Of a DNA stretch of 59,766 nucleotides, positions 27,403-36,435 are shown piece by piece. Under the pieces are notes generated by a model. That model worked only from the letters and a program-made list of their open reading frames with translations. It searched no databases and was not told the origin of the DNA. The stretch's first letter is position 1, and every line of letters begins with the position of its first letter. A program made the position numbers and the translations under genes. This DNA comes from Saccharothrix deserti (GTDB lineage Bacteria; Actinomycetota; Actinomycetes; Mycobacteriales; Pseudonocardiaceae), in contig NZ_ML775965.1 in NCBI RefSeq assembly GCF_009769385.1, positions 33,238 to 93,003 on the forward strand, read 5' to 3'.

Positions 27403-28341
27403 TCAGGAGCGGGTCGAGGTGGTGCGGCGGTAGCGGCCGGGGGCGATGCCGTGTTCTCGGGAGAAGGCGCGGGAGAAGGCGAACTCGGAGGTGTAGCCGA
27501 CGGCTTGTGCGACGTCGCCGACGGGGTTGTCGGTGTCGCGCAGCAGGCGGGCGGCCAGGTCGATCCGGACCCGGGACAGGTAGGCCAGCGGGGTGAGGCC
27601 GACGACCGCCTTGAACTGGCGGGCGAACGCCGGGCGGGACATCGCGACGGTGCGGGCCAGGCTCTCCACCGTCCAGTCGCGGTGCGGCTCTTCGTGCATC
27701 AGCGACAGGGCCGTTCCGATGCGCGGGTCGCGCAGGGCCGTCAGCCAGGACGGCCCGGTCTCGGTGGTGCTGTCGGCCCGCTCGATCCAGGCGCGGACCG
27801 CCAGCACGAACAGCACCTCGGTCAGGCGGGTGGCCACGGCGCGTGATCCGGGTTGTCCGCCCGACGTCTCGGAGGCGAGGATCCGGATGATCCCCTGCAA
27901 CTGCGGATCGGCGCTCATGCCGGGAACGTGGACGACTTCGGGTAGCGCCGACAGGACGGGATGTCCGGTGGTGTTGCCCGCGTAGTGGAACTTGCCGCAC
28001 ACCACCCGGACGACGGGTCCGTCGCCCCCGAGGTCGACCACGCCTTCGCGTCCCGGCGGGTGGGCGGCTTCCAGTTCCGCGTAGGGGCGGGCGTCTTCGT
28101 GGGGCGCTCCGGTGAGTTGGTGCGGTGTGCCGCGCGGCAGGAGCACCACGTCACCGGACACCAGCTGCATGGGTGGCGTGTCGGAGGTCCGCAGCCAGCA
28201 GGCGCCCTCGGCGATGAGGTGGAAGCCCGCCGTGTCGAGCTGGTCCACCGCGCAGCCCCAGCCGGAGCCGGAGGAACGCAGCTGCGCGAGCAGAACGCCC
28301 CGGAAGCCGGTGGCGGCCAGTACGTCGGCGAGCACGTCCAT
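27403..28341 (-). CDS. AraC-family regulator with cupin sensor
   Basis: 312 residues from ATG 28341. The N-terminal cupin_6-type domain (about 10-165: EGACWLRTS, LVSGDVVLLPRGTPHQL, VVRVVCGKFHY) precedes the double HTH (about 205-305: DWTVESLARTVAMSRPAFARQFKAVVGLTPLAYLSRVRIDLAARLL, VGDVAQAVGYTSEFAFSRAFSREHGIAPGRYRR). Regulators of this type often control adjacent oxidoreductase genes. It is divergent from the LLM/SDR cluster and probably activates it in response to a small hydrophobic or aldehyde-like inducer. The effector is not known. Confidence 0.9.
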   Translation of the reverse strand: MDVLADVLAATGFRGVLLAQLRSSGSGWGCAVDQLDTAGFHLIAEGACWLRTSDTPPMQLVSGDVVLLPRGTPHQLTGAPHEDARPYAELEAAHPPGREGVVDLGGDGPVVRVVCGKFHYAGNTTGHPVLSALPEVVHVPGMSADPQLQGIIRILASETSGGQPGSRAVATRLTEVLFVLAVRAWIERADSTTETGPSWLTALRDPRIGTALSLMHEEPHRDWTVESLARTVAMSRPAFARQFKAVVGLTPLAYLSRVRIDLAARLLRDTDNPVGDVAQAVGYTSEFAFSRAFSREHGIAPGRYRRTTSTRS

Positions 28342-28506
28342 GCCGACACCCTAGCGCCTGAATAACTCACAGGATCATTACATGAGAGTCTCGGGCAAAA
28401 ACCTGAGCGTCGCTGTCATGGATGCTCTCGGTACTCGTACCTAGGGTCGATGGCGACACGACGGCCCGGCACGGCGCGCCACCGCCTGCCATCCAGGACG
28501 GAAGCC

Positions 28507-29352
28507 ATGAAACTAGGCATCGCCATGTTCCCGGCGGACTTCGCCATCCGCCCCGACGAACTGGCTCGTGTGGTCGAGGAGCGCGGTTTCGAGTCGCTGT
28601 TCTTCCCCGAGCACACCCACCTGCCCGCGACCGAGCGCACCCGTGCGGAGGTGGGGGAGTTGCCCGCGCACTTCTCCCGTACTCACGACCTGTTCGTCGC
28701 GCTCGGGTACGCCGCGGCCGTGACCCGGGACCTGCTGGTGGGCACCGGCATCTGCCTGGTGCCCCAGCGCGATCCGATCGTCACCGCCAAGGCCGTGGCC
28801 AGCCTGGATGCCCTGTCGGGCGGACGCGTGCTGTTCGGCGTGGGCGCCGGGTGGATCAGCGAGGAGATCGCCCACCACGGCACCGACCCCGCGCGGCGCT
28901 GGAGCGTCATGGCCGAGCGCGTGCGGGCGATGCGCCGGATCTGGGAGGACGACATCGCCGAGTTCCACGGCGAGCACGTCCGGTTCGGACCACTGTGGTC
29001 CTGGCCCAAGCCGCACCGGCCGTCCGGCCCACCGGTGCTGGTGGGCGGTTCCGGCCCGCGCGTGGCGGACCGGGTGCTCGACTTCGGCGACGAGTGGATG
29101 CCGCACGCCGGCATGCCCCTGGACGAACTGGCCGAACGCATCGCCAAGCTGCGCGCCGCGGGCTACGAGGCCGGACGCGCCGACGACGTGCCGGTGACCG
29201 TCTTCGGCGCCGAACCCGAGGCCGCGCGGCTGGCGGAGCTGCGGGAGATCGGCGTGAACCGCGCGGTGCTCTACGCGCCCCCGGCCGATGCCGACACCGT
29301 TCGCCGCTTCCTGGACCAGGTCGCTCCACTGGTCACCGCGTTCCAGGACTGA
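28507..29352 (+). CDS. LLM-class (F420-type) oxidoreductase
   Basis: 281 residues from ATG 28507. It has the luciferase-like monooxygenase pattern of F420-dependent enzymes in actinobacteria: MKLGIAMFPADFAIRPDELA, FESLFFPEHTHLP, RDLLVGTGICLVPQRDPIVTAKAVASLD, SGGRVLFGVGAGW and PPVLVGGSGPRVADRVLDFG. These enzymes are TIM barrels that transfer hydride or oxygen with F420 or FMN. It is the first gene right of the AraC regulator and is followed by an SDR 77 bases on, so a redox pathway on a carbonyl or alcohol substrate is plausible. The exact substrate is unknown. Confidence 0.88.
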   Translation: MKLGIAMFPADFAIRPDELARVVEERGFESLFFPEHTHLPATERTRAEVGELPAHFSRTHDLFVALGYAAAVTRDLLVGTGICLVPQRDPIVTAKAVASLDALSGGRVLFGVGAGWISEEIAHHGTDPARRWSVMAERVRAMRRIWEDDIAEFHGEHVRFGPLWSWPKPHRPSGPPVLVGGSGPRVADRVLDFGDEWMPHAGMPLDELAERIAKLRAAGYEAGRADDVPVTVFGAEPEAARLAELREIGVNRAVLYAPPADADTVRRFLDQVAPLVTAFQD

Positions 29353-29429
29353 CCGAACCGCCTTTCACCCTCCCGCCCGGCTTCCCACCGGGCACTTCGG
29401 ATCGTCAGCGTTTCAAGATGGAGAACAGC

Positions 29430-30257
29430 ATGAGCAAGGTCTGGTTCGTCACCGGCGCCTCCCGCGGCTTCGGCCGTCGCTTCGCCGAGGCCGCGCTGTC
29501 CCGCGGCGACAAGGTCGCCGCCACGGCGCGCGACGCCGCCGCGCTGACCGATCTCGTCACGGTCCACGGCGACGCGGTGCTGCCGCTGGAGCTGGACGTG
29601 ACGGACAAGACCGGGGTCTTCGCGAGCGTCAACCGGGCACACGACCACTTCGGTCGTCTCGACGTGATCGTCAACAACGCGGGTTACGGCCTGTTCGGCG
29701 CCGTGGAGGAGCTGACCGAGCGGGAGCTGCGCGACCAGCTGGAGACCAACCTCTTCGGTGCGCTGTGGGTCACCCAGGCGGCGCTGCCCCACCTGCGCGA
29801 GCAGGGCTCCGGCCACTTCGTGCAGATCTCCTCCACCGGCGGTGTGGCGGCCTGGCCGCTGCTCGGCGGCTACCACGCCTCCAAGTGGGCTCTGGAGGGC
29901 CTGACCGAATCACTGGCCCAGGAAGTCGCCGGTCTCGGCATCAAGGTGACGCTGGTCGAGCCCGGCGCCTACGCCACCGACTGGGGCGGCACGTCCGCCG
30001 TCCACGCCGATGCCAACCCCGCCTACGACGGCGTCCGCGAACAGCTCTACGCGTTCGTCCAGAGCCTGGACTTCGGCGACCCCGCCGCCGCGGGCGAGGC
30101 CCTGCTGGAGGTCGTCGACTCCGACAACCCGCCACTGAGGGTCTTCTTCGGCGCCCAGGGCAACGAGATGCTCCCGCAGGTCTACGCCGACCGGCTCAAG
30201 ACCTGGACCGACTGGGCGGACCTGGCCGTCCGGGCGCAGGGCGCGCAGGTCGCCTGA
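29430..30257 (+). CDS. Short-chain dehydrogenase/reductase
   Basis: 275 residues from ATG 29430; ATG 29418 is possible. Classical SDR: nucleotide-binding TGASRGFG at about 8-15, DVTD at about 57, NNAG at about 84, active-site Ser in QISSTGG (about 137) and Tyr-x-x-x-Lys in YHASKW (about 149). The absence of an acidic residue after the second beta strand (AATARD, with Arg) suggests NADP(H). The C-terminal tail of about 80 residues resembles the extended SDRs annotated as oxidoreductases of unknown substrate. It is co-oriented with the LLM oxidoreductase and the two following SDR genes. Confidence 0.9.
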   Translation: MSKVWFVTGASRGFGRRFAEAALSRGDKVAATARDAAALTDLVTVHGDAVLPLELDVTDKTGVFASVNRAHDHFGRLDVIVNNAGYGLFGAVEELTERELRDQLETNLFGALWVTQAALPHLREQGSGHFVQISSTGGVAAWPLLGGYHASKWALEGLTESLAQEVAGLGIKVTLVEPGAYATDWGGTSAVHADANPAYDGVREQLYAFVQSLDFGDPAAAGEALLEVVDSDNPPLRVFFGAQGNEMLPQVYADRLKTWTDWADLAVRAQGAQVA

Positions 30258-30380
30258 CCCGGAGGGCAGCCGATGGGGCTGTCGGTGGCCCGGTGCCACG
30301 AAACCGCGCGCCCCTGTTCGAGGTGGAGCCGGATCGGAGGCGCCTCCAATTCAACCGCAGCAAGTGGGAGTACCGCGAGA

Positions 30381-31347
30381 ATGGTCACGGCGACACGCAT
30401 CACCACTCCGTTCAACGCATGGTCCACGGCCGCCGAGGTCATCGCGGGCGTCGATCTGACCGGCCGGCGCGCGGTCGTCACCGGTGCCGCGTCCGGCATC
30501 GGCGTCGAGACCGCACGCGCACTCGCCAGTGCCGGCACGGAGGTCACCCTGGCCGTGCGCGACACCGCTGCCGGTCACCGGACCGCGGCGGAGATCAAGG
30601 CCACCACCGGTGCCGAGGACGTGCGGGTCGGTCGGCTGGAGTTGTCCGATCCGACGTCCGTCCGCGCGTTCGTGGCCGCGTGGCGGGGACCGCTGCACAT
30701 CCTGGTCAACAACGCGGGCGTGATGGCTGCGCCGGAGACCCGGACGTCGCGGGGCTGGGAGTTGCAGTTGGCCACCAACCACCTCGGGCACTTCGCCCTC
30801 GCCACCGGGCTGCACGGCGCGCTCGCGGCGGCGGAAGGCGCCCGGGTGGTGTCGGTGAGCTCCAGCGGGCACCTCTTCTCGCTGGTCGTGTTCGACGACC
30901 TTCACTTCACAAACCGACCGTACGACCCGTGGCTGGCGTACGGGCAGTCCAAGACGGCCAACGTGCTGTTCGCGGTCGAGGGCGCCCGGCGCTGGTCCGG
31001 CGACGTGATCACGGTCAACGCGCTGATGCCGGGAGCGATCTTCACCAACCTGATGCGCTATGTCGGAGACAGCGAGCAGACGCAGTTCAACGCCCACCTC
31101 CAAGCCCTCGTCGGCGAGGCGCGGGAACTGCCCGGGGTGGGTCCTCAAGACGACCGAGCAGGGCGCCGCGACCTCGGTGCTGCTGGCCTCGTCACCGGCG
31201 CTCGACGGCGTCAGCGGCCGGTACTTCGAGGACTGCGACGAGGCTGCCCCACACGCTCCGGGCACTCTGAGCGGCGTCGCGGCGCACGCCTTGGACCCGG
31301 AAGCCGCCACGCGGCTCTGGGACGCCTCCGAGCAACTCCTCGTGTGA
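30381..31347 (+). pseudogene. Short-chain dehydrogenase, frameshifted near the C-terminus
   Basis: A classical SDR from ATG 30381: TGAASGIGVETARALA for the cofactor, NNAGVMA, the catalytic Ser in SVSSSGHLFS and Tyr-x-x-x-Lys in YGQSKTANVLF. This arrangement is of the retinol-dehydrogenase-like type. Near 31130-31145, in a GCCCGGGGTGGG run, the frame shifts, and the expected C-terminal part (LKTTEQGAATSVLLASSPAL, GVSGRYFEDCDEA) continues to the stop at 31347. The catalytic core remains in the first frame, so a product with a changed tail could still form. Probably a recent mutation or a single-base sequencing error. Confidence 0.85.
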
Positions 31348-31376
31348 TCCAACCACCTCTCGCCCGAAGGGTTCCC

Positions 31377-31618
31377 ATGCCCAAGATGTGGTTCGTCACC
31401 GGTTCGTCGCGCGGCCTGGGCCGCTCGTTCGTCGAAGCCGTGCTGGAGCGCGGCGGCCCGGCATGGTCGAGGAGTTGACCGAGGCCGAGGCGCGCGACCA
31501 GTTCGAGACAAACTTCTACGGCATCAAGGTCACCATGATCCAGCCGGGCCCTTACCCCACCGACTGGCCCGGTGCCTCCGCCTGCTCGGAGCACGTCTCG
31601 TTCGCCGCCCACGGCTGA
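31377..31618 (+). pseudogene. Short-chain dehydrogenase, internally deleted
   Basis: It starts like a paralogue of the first SDR (MPKMWFVTGSSRGLGRSFVEAVLERGG), then jumps in another frame to MVEELTEAEARDQFETNFYG and directly to IKVTMIQPGPYPTDW. The segments holding NNAG, the catalytic Ser and the Tyr-x-x-x-Lys are gone. Two internal deletions in a gene duplicated from its neighbour explain it. It cannot be active. Confidence 0.85.
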
Positions 31619-32316
31619 ACCGCACCACGTCCACCCAGGCGCTCCCGGCACAGCATTCGAAATGTCGAGTCAGTACCAACTTCTGTGAGGCAACAACGAT
31701 GTCGAGCTCCATCCGCAGCCGGCCTGACGGCCGACATCCACGCCAGCGGCCCCGGCTCGGGATCCCGGCCCACTGCCGGCACGCGGGTGGTAGGGGCGCG
31801 GCGTGATGCGCGCATGCGTGCGTCGAACGGGCAGACGTCATCGTCTCTCCTCGAAGCAGGCCATCTCGCACAGCGCTCGCCACACCAGACCGCCACTCCT
31901 GAACGACGTCAGGCACGGTCAGCCGTCAGGTGCGACGAAGCCCTCAGGCGGGGCGTTCCTACCAGCACACGACCCAGCAATGTAAACGTTTACTTCGAAT
32001 CACGATAGAGGCAACGATCGAACCAGGTCAACGGGTTGACTGTGACCCGTAAGCGTTTTACCGTTGCCAACCTTCACCACACTTGGGCAACCGCCAACGA
32101 CGACGGGAGGCCGACACGATGACAGGGCGAGTTCCGACCGGTCGAAGCGGGTCGCTCCTCCACCGGGCGTGGCGCACGCACTCCCGCCACCCATCAGTGG
32201 TCGCGCATCACTGACTGAGTGGATGACGATCACACCAGGCACGCTGTGAGCGCTAACATCATTTCCCTCTGATCGCTTAAGGCTTGTCGATTCCGAAAAA
32301 GTTGCGCTACAGTCCT

Positions 32317-32332
32317 CTGGGAGCGCTCCCAG
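32317..32332. promoter_or_regulatory. CebR-type operator 1
   Basis: CTGGGAGCGCTCCCAG, containing the exact 14-bp TGGGAGCGCTCCCA that CebR binds in Streptomyces to repress cellulose and cello-oligosaccharide genes. About 300 bases before the GH44 start. Confidence 0.9.
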
Positions 32333-32563
32333 CTCGATTGGGCACAGCATGAGACAGAGAGTGCCCACTATCCAGCTCGCAAGGAGGCGATGTGCGGGAG
32401 CTGCACAAACCTGCCACTTCGGCCTGGCGCGCACGAGAACTACCAGAGCAGTCGCCGTACCGAAGACCGTAAAACTGACACAATTCGTCTTTGACTTTTG
32501 GCGGTCGCCAATCACATCCAGGCAACTGCTTATTTGAGCTTTCGTTAGTGCTAACAGGCCCGA

Positions 32564-32579
32564 CTGGGAGCGCTCCCAG
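32564..32579. promoter_or_regulatory. CebR-type operator 2
   Basis: The same 16-bp palindrome CTGGGAGCGCTCCCAG, 51 bases before the GH44 start. In Streptomyces CebR leaves this site when cellobiose is present. The regulator gene is not in the window. Confidence 0.9.
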
Positions 32580-32630
32580 AGGTTGCCGCCACCTCTGGAT
32601 GGTTCTTACACATCACGAGGAGGACGAGAC

Positions 32631-34835
32631 ATGCCCGGAGCAGTGCATGCGAAGCACCTGTGGGGCGCGGTTCTGGTGCCGGTCGTCGCCGCGTCGGTCG
32701 TCATCGCGGTCGCGCCGGCAGGTGTGGCCACGGCGGCGGCGGGACCCGGTCTGACCGTTGACGTGGGCGCCGATCGGCGGCCGATCAGCGAGGACGTCTA
32801 CGGGATGAACTTCGCGAGCGAGGAGTTGGCCGCGGACATCGGGTTGCCGGTGCACCGGTGGGGCGGTAACGCCACCACGCGCTACAACTTCCGCTACGAC
32901 AACAGCAACCGCGCCTCGGACTGGTACTTCGAGAACATCGACGAGCCCAACCCGGACCCCTCGACCCTGCCGGACGGGTCGACCACAGACCGGGCCCACG
33001 AGCAGAACCTGCGCACGGGCACGAAGAGCTTGTTCGCGGTGCCGCTGTTGGGTTGGGTGTCGAAGGGCCGCGGGAAGGTGTGCGGGTTCTCGGTGGCCAA
33101 GTACGGTCCGCAGGAGCGCACCGACAAGTGGGCCCCGGACTGCGGCAACGGGGTCAAGCCGGACGGCACGAAGATCACCGGCAACGACCCGCGCGACACC
33201 AGCGTCGAGGCAGGCGCGGAGTACGTCACCGACTGGATCGACCACCTGAAGGGCAAGTACGGCGCCGCGGCCGACGGCGGGGTCCGGTACTACAACCTGG
33301 ACAACGAGCCGGACCTCTGGCACAACACCCACCGCGACGTGCGCCCGACCGGCGTGGGCGCGGTGGAATTGCGTGACCGCACCTACGACATCGGCGCGGC
33401 GGTGAAGGCTGCCGACCCGGGCGCCAAGACGCTCGGCCCGGTGGGCTGGGGTTACCGGTCGCTGCGACAGTCCGGTCTGGGCGCGGCGGACCGACCCAAC
33501 CACGGCAACGTGGACTTCGGCGAGTGGTACCTGGCGCAGATGCGCGCCTACGAGCAGCAGCACGGTGTGCGGGTCCTGGACTACTACGACAACCACATCT
33601 ACCCGCAGCAGGCCATCAAGGGCGACCCGAACGACCCCGCCACCCAGGCGCTGCGGTTGCGGTCGACCCGACAACTGTGGGACCCGACCTACACCGACGA
33701 GTCGTGGATCAACGACGAGATCGCCTACATCCCGCGGATGAAGGACATGGTCGCCCGGAACTACCCCGGCACGAAGGTGGCGATCACCGAGTACAGTTGG
33801 GGCGCCTACGACCACCTCAACGGCGCGTTGACCCAGGCGGACGTGCTGGGCATCTTCGGCCGCGAAGGCCTCGACATGGCCGCGCTGTGGACCGCGCCGA
33901 GCGCCGACCAGCCGGTGGCGCACGCGTTCCGCATGTACCGCAACTACGACGGCAAGGGCGGCCGGTTCGGCGACGTCCGCGTCCGCGCCGCGAGCACCGA
34001 CCAGGAGAAGCTGGCGATCTACGGCGCCGAGCGCACCAAAGACGGAGCCACCACCCTCATGGTGATCAACAAGACCACCGGCGACCTGACCAGCCCGGTC
34101 GCGATCTCCGGCCGGGGCGCGGGCACCGCGCAGGTCTACCGCTACAGCGGCGCGGACCTGACCGGGATCGTCCGTGAGGCTGACCAGCCGGTGTCGGCCA
34201 CCGGGTTCAGCGCCACCCTGCCCGCCCACTCCGCCACCCTCTTCGTCATCCCGAAGAACGGCACCCCGCAACTCCCCGCGCCGGGCACGCCCACGGCCTC
34301 CGACGTCACCGCGACCGGCGTGACGCTGTCCTGGCCGGCGGTCACCGGAGCGGTCGACTACACCGTCGAACGCGACGGCACCCCGGCCGGACGCACGTCG
34401 GGCACGAGCCTCGCGGTCACCGCCCTCACCCCGGACACGGCCTACAGCTTCACCGTGCGGGCCAACGACGTCGCAGGCAACCCGTCACCGCCCTCGACCG
34501 CACTGAGCGTGCGCACCAAACCGAACCCCGCCACCGGATGCAGCGCGGCGGTGCGGATCACCAACAAGTGGCAGGGCGGGTTCCAGGTGGATCTGACCGT
34601 CCGCAACACCGGCACCAGCGCCACCACCGGTTGGGCCGCGAACTTCACCCTGGCCGGAGGCATGTCGGTGACCCAGACGTGGAACGGCCGCAGCACCACC
34701 ACCGGGTCCGAGGTCACCGTGCGCAACGCGTCCTGGAACGGCAAGCTCGCCCCGACCGCCAGCGCAACCGCCGGGATGACCATGAAGGGCGACCCGACCG
34801 GCTGGACCCCCACGCCGACCTGCTCCCTGTCCTGA
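32631..34835 (+). CDS. Secreted GH44 endoglucanase with FnIII and CBM2
   Basis: 734 residues from ATG 32631, with GAGGAGG upstream. After the signal peptide the GH44 catalytic region (about 40-540) shows DVYGMNFASEELAADIGLPV, VHRWGGNATTRYNFRYD, the acid/base Glu226 in NLDNEPDLWH, DYYDNHIYPQ, and the nucleophile Glu387 in AITEYSWGAYDH. An FnIII module (about 548-630: SDVTATGVTLSWPAVTGA) and a CBM2 (about 637-734: GCSAAVRITNKWQGGFQVDL, WNG, ending PTCSLS) follow. GH44 enzymes cut cellulose, xyloglucan and other beta-glucans internally. Two CebR boxes precede it and an LPMO gene follows after 34 bases, so the two are one cellulose-induced operon. Confidence 0.93.
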   Translation: MPGAVHAKHLWGAVLVPVVAASVVIAVAPAGVATAAAGPGLTVDVGADRRPISEDVYGMNFASEELAADIGLPVHRWGGNATTRYNFRYDNSNRASDWYFENIDEPNPDPSTLPDGSTTDRAHEQNLRTGTKSLFAVPLLGWVSKGRGKVCGFSVAKYGPQERTDKWAPDCGNGVKPDGTKITGNDPRDTSVEAGAEYVTDWIDHLKGKYGAAADGGVRYYNLDNEPDLWHNTHRDVRPTGVGAVELRDRTYDIGAAVKAADPGAKTLGPVGWGYRSLRQSGLGAADRPNHGNVDFGEWYLAQMRAYEQQHGVRVLDYYDNHIYPQQAIKGDPNDPATQALRLRSTRQLWDPTYTDESWINDEIAYIPRMKDMVARNYPGTKVAITEYSWGAYDHLNGALTQADVLGIFGREGLDMAALWTAPSADQPVAHAFRMYRNYDGKGGRFGDVRVRAASTDQEKLAIYGAERTKDGATTLMVINKTTGDLTSPVAISGRGAGTAQVYRYSGADLTGIVREADQPVSATGFSATLPAHSATLFVIPKNGTPQLPAPGTPTASDVTATGVTLSWPAVTGAVDYTVERDGTPAGRTSGTSLAVTALTPDTAYSFTVRANDVAGNPSPPSTALSVRTKPNPATGCSAAVRITNKWQGGFQVDLTVRNTGTSATTGWAANFTLAGGMSVTQTWNGRSTTTGSEVTVRNASWNGKLAPTASATAGMTMKGDPTGWTPTPTCSLS

Positions 34836-34869
34836 CGCGCAACCCAGGTCATCGATCAACGGAGATCCG

Positions 34870-35979
34870 GTGAAACACATGCACTACTCCCTTGACACCA
34901 CTCCCGTGCACAGCCACCAGCCGAAGGAAGCCTCGACGAGGACCGTCTGGCGGGCATCCGCAATCCTCGGCGCCTGCCTGGCACTGCTGACGACCCTGCT
35001 GGTGACCTTCGGCGCGGGCACCGCCGCCGCGCACGGCGCGGTGAGCGACCCGCCCTCGCGCCACTACGGCTGCTACCACCGCTGGCCCAACGGTGCCACG
35101 GCGCAGATGGCAGCCGAAGACCCCCTGTGCTACCAGGCGTGGAAGGCCAATTCCGGCGCCATGTACAACTGGAACGGCCTGCTGCGCAACGGCGCGGGCG
35201 GCGACCACCAGGCCGTCGTGCCCGACGGGCAACTGTGCAGCGGCGGGCTGACCTCCAACGGCCGCTACGCCGCGATGGACAAGCCCGGCAACTGGCGGAC
35301 CACCGACCGCCCCGGCCGATTCACCCTCAACCTCAACGACACCTCCTCGCACGGCGCCGACTACATCCGCGTCTACGCCACCAAGCAGGGCTTCGACCCC
35401 AAGACCCAGGCTCCGAAGTGGAGCGACCTGGAACTGGTCGGCCAAACCGGCAAGATCCCCACCGGCACCAGGACCCCGGTCGAGATCAACGCGCCCGGCC
35501 GCACCGGGCATCACATCCTGTTCACCGTCTGGCAGGCCAGCCACCTCGACCAGAGCTACTACGGGTGCAGTGATGTCAACTTCACCGGCGGCGGCACCAC
35601 GACCACCACCACAACCACGACAACCACCAGCACCACCGCGACGACCAGCACCACGCCGACCACCACCACGACCGGCACTCCCATCAGGGGTTGCTCGGCC
35701 ACCTTTCGGGTCACCTCACAGTGGTCCGGCGGCTTCCAGACCGAGGCGCGCGTGACCGCCGGCTCCACGCCGGTCACCGGCTGGACTGTGAGCTGGACCT
35801 TCACCAACGGTGAACGGATCAACTCCTCGTGGAGCGCGGCAGTGACGACGGACGGCTCCACCGTCAGCGCCCGCAACGCCGCCTACAACGGCTCACTGGC
35901 CGCAGGCGCCGCCACCACCTTCGGCTTCGTCACCTCCGGAACCGCAGGGCCCCTTACGCCCACCTGCACCGCGACCTGA
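34870..35979 (+). CDS. Secreted AA10 lytic polysaccharide monooxygenase with CBM2
   Basis: 369 residues from GTG 34870, with GGAG upstream. The signal peptide ends at AHG, so His55 becomes the N-terminal copper ligand of the mature enzyme (HGAVSDPPSRHYGCY). The AA10 domain (about 55-235) includes MAAEDPLCYQAW, SHGADYIRVY and GHHILFTVWQASHLDQSYYGCSDV, which holds the second His of the copper brace. A Thr-rich linker (about 237-272, runs of ACC/ACA codons) leads to a CBM2 (GCSATFRVTSQWSGGFQTEA). LPMOs oxidatively cleave crystalline cellulose or chitin and aid endoglucanases. Located 34 bases after the GH44 gene. Confidence 0.95.
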   Translation: MKHMHYSLDTTPVHSHQPKEASTRTVWRASAILGACLALLTTLLVTFGAGTAAAHGAVSDPPSRHYGCYHRWPNGATAQMAAEDPLCYQAWKANSGAMYNWNGLLRNGAGGDHQAVVPDGQLCSGGLTSNGRYAAMDKPGNWRTTDRPGRFTLNLNDTSSHGADYIRVYATKQGFDPKTQAPKWSDLELVGQTGKIPTGTRTPVEINAPGRTGHHILFTVWQASHLDQSYYGCSDVNFTGGGTTTTTTTTTTTSTTATTSTTPTTTTTGTPIRGCSATFRVTSQWSGGFQTEARVTAGSTPVTGWTVSWTFTNGERINSSWSAAVTTDGSTVSARNAAYNGSLAAGAATTFGFVTSGTAGPLTPTCTAT

Positions 35980-36003
35980 TCCCATACCCACTGCACGCAT
36001 AGG

Positions 36004-36032
36004 GGTTGCCCGCCGCGGTGCGGCGGGCAACC
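36004..36032. terminator. 13-bp hairpin after the LPMO gene
   Basis: Perfect arms 36004-36016 and 36020-36032 with a three-base loop, 25 bases after the LPMO stop. It ends the cellulase operon. Confidence 0.75.
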
Positions 36033-36071
36033 TGCCGCACCGCGCAATCAGCCGGACACGGCCGGGCGCTG

Positions 36072-36435
36072 TTAGCCGTGGCGGCACCGGTAACCGGGGC
36101 GGCCGTACACCCAGTGCGCGTCCATCCGCCGCCCGGACATCCAGCACACCACCCGACCCGACAACAGGTACCGGCGTTCGTCTCTGGATCGTCATCGCGG
36201 CCATCGCCCGATGGCGGGCCCGGATCACCTCACGCAGTGACTGCTCGCCCAGCAACCTGATCAGCGCCCGGTGTTCGGGGTTGTCCAGGTCCAGCGGGCC
36301 GCCCGCCTCGGGCAACCACACCTGCACACCGTGCCGCCAGCACAACGCGACGATGTGCTGGACCTGATCTCCGGCGAATCCCGCTCGAACTCCCCCACCA
36401 CGATCGCGTCGAACCCGCGATTCGGATCCCGGATC
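36072..36435 (-). pseudogene. Serine recombinase remnant, second copy
   Basis: On the minus strand the phrase IRDPNRGFDAIVVGEFER, then in another frame GDQVQHIVALCWRHGVQVWLPEAGG, matches the middle of the recombinase at 22.8-24.2 kb. After AMAAMTIQ it jumps to a zinc-ribbon piece (RYLLSGRVVCWMSGRRM, GRPGYRCRHG), so the recombinase domain is deleted. Its N-terminal half would lie to the right, where the IS1182-type element now sits and beyond which no recombinase sequence is visible. Clearly dead, and inherited separately from the first copy. Confidence 0.75.

Larger units (their letters stand above)
31619..32630. promoter_or_regulatory. 1-kb regulatory region upstream of the cellulase operon
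   Basis: No gene is supported in these 1012 bases, which are less GC-rich than the rest. They hold several LacI-type palindromes: GTAAACGTTTAC at 31982-31993, TGTGAGCGCTAACA at 32245-32258, GTTAGTGCTAAC at 32544-32555 and two identical CebR boxes listed separately. The imperfect GTAAGCGTTTTAC near 32048 may be a further site. Confidence 0.7.

Noticed and set aside
35598..35690. Thr-codon repeat tract in the LPMO gene as a possible repeat array
   Set aside because: It is an in-frame linker between the AA10 and CBM2 domains, normal for secreted enzymes, and not a CRISPR or intergenic repeat.
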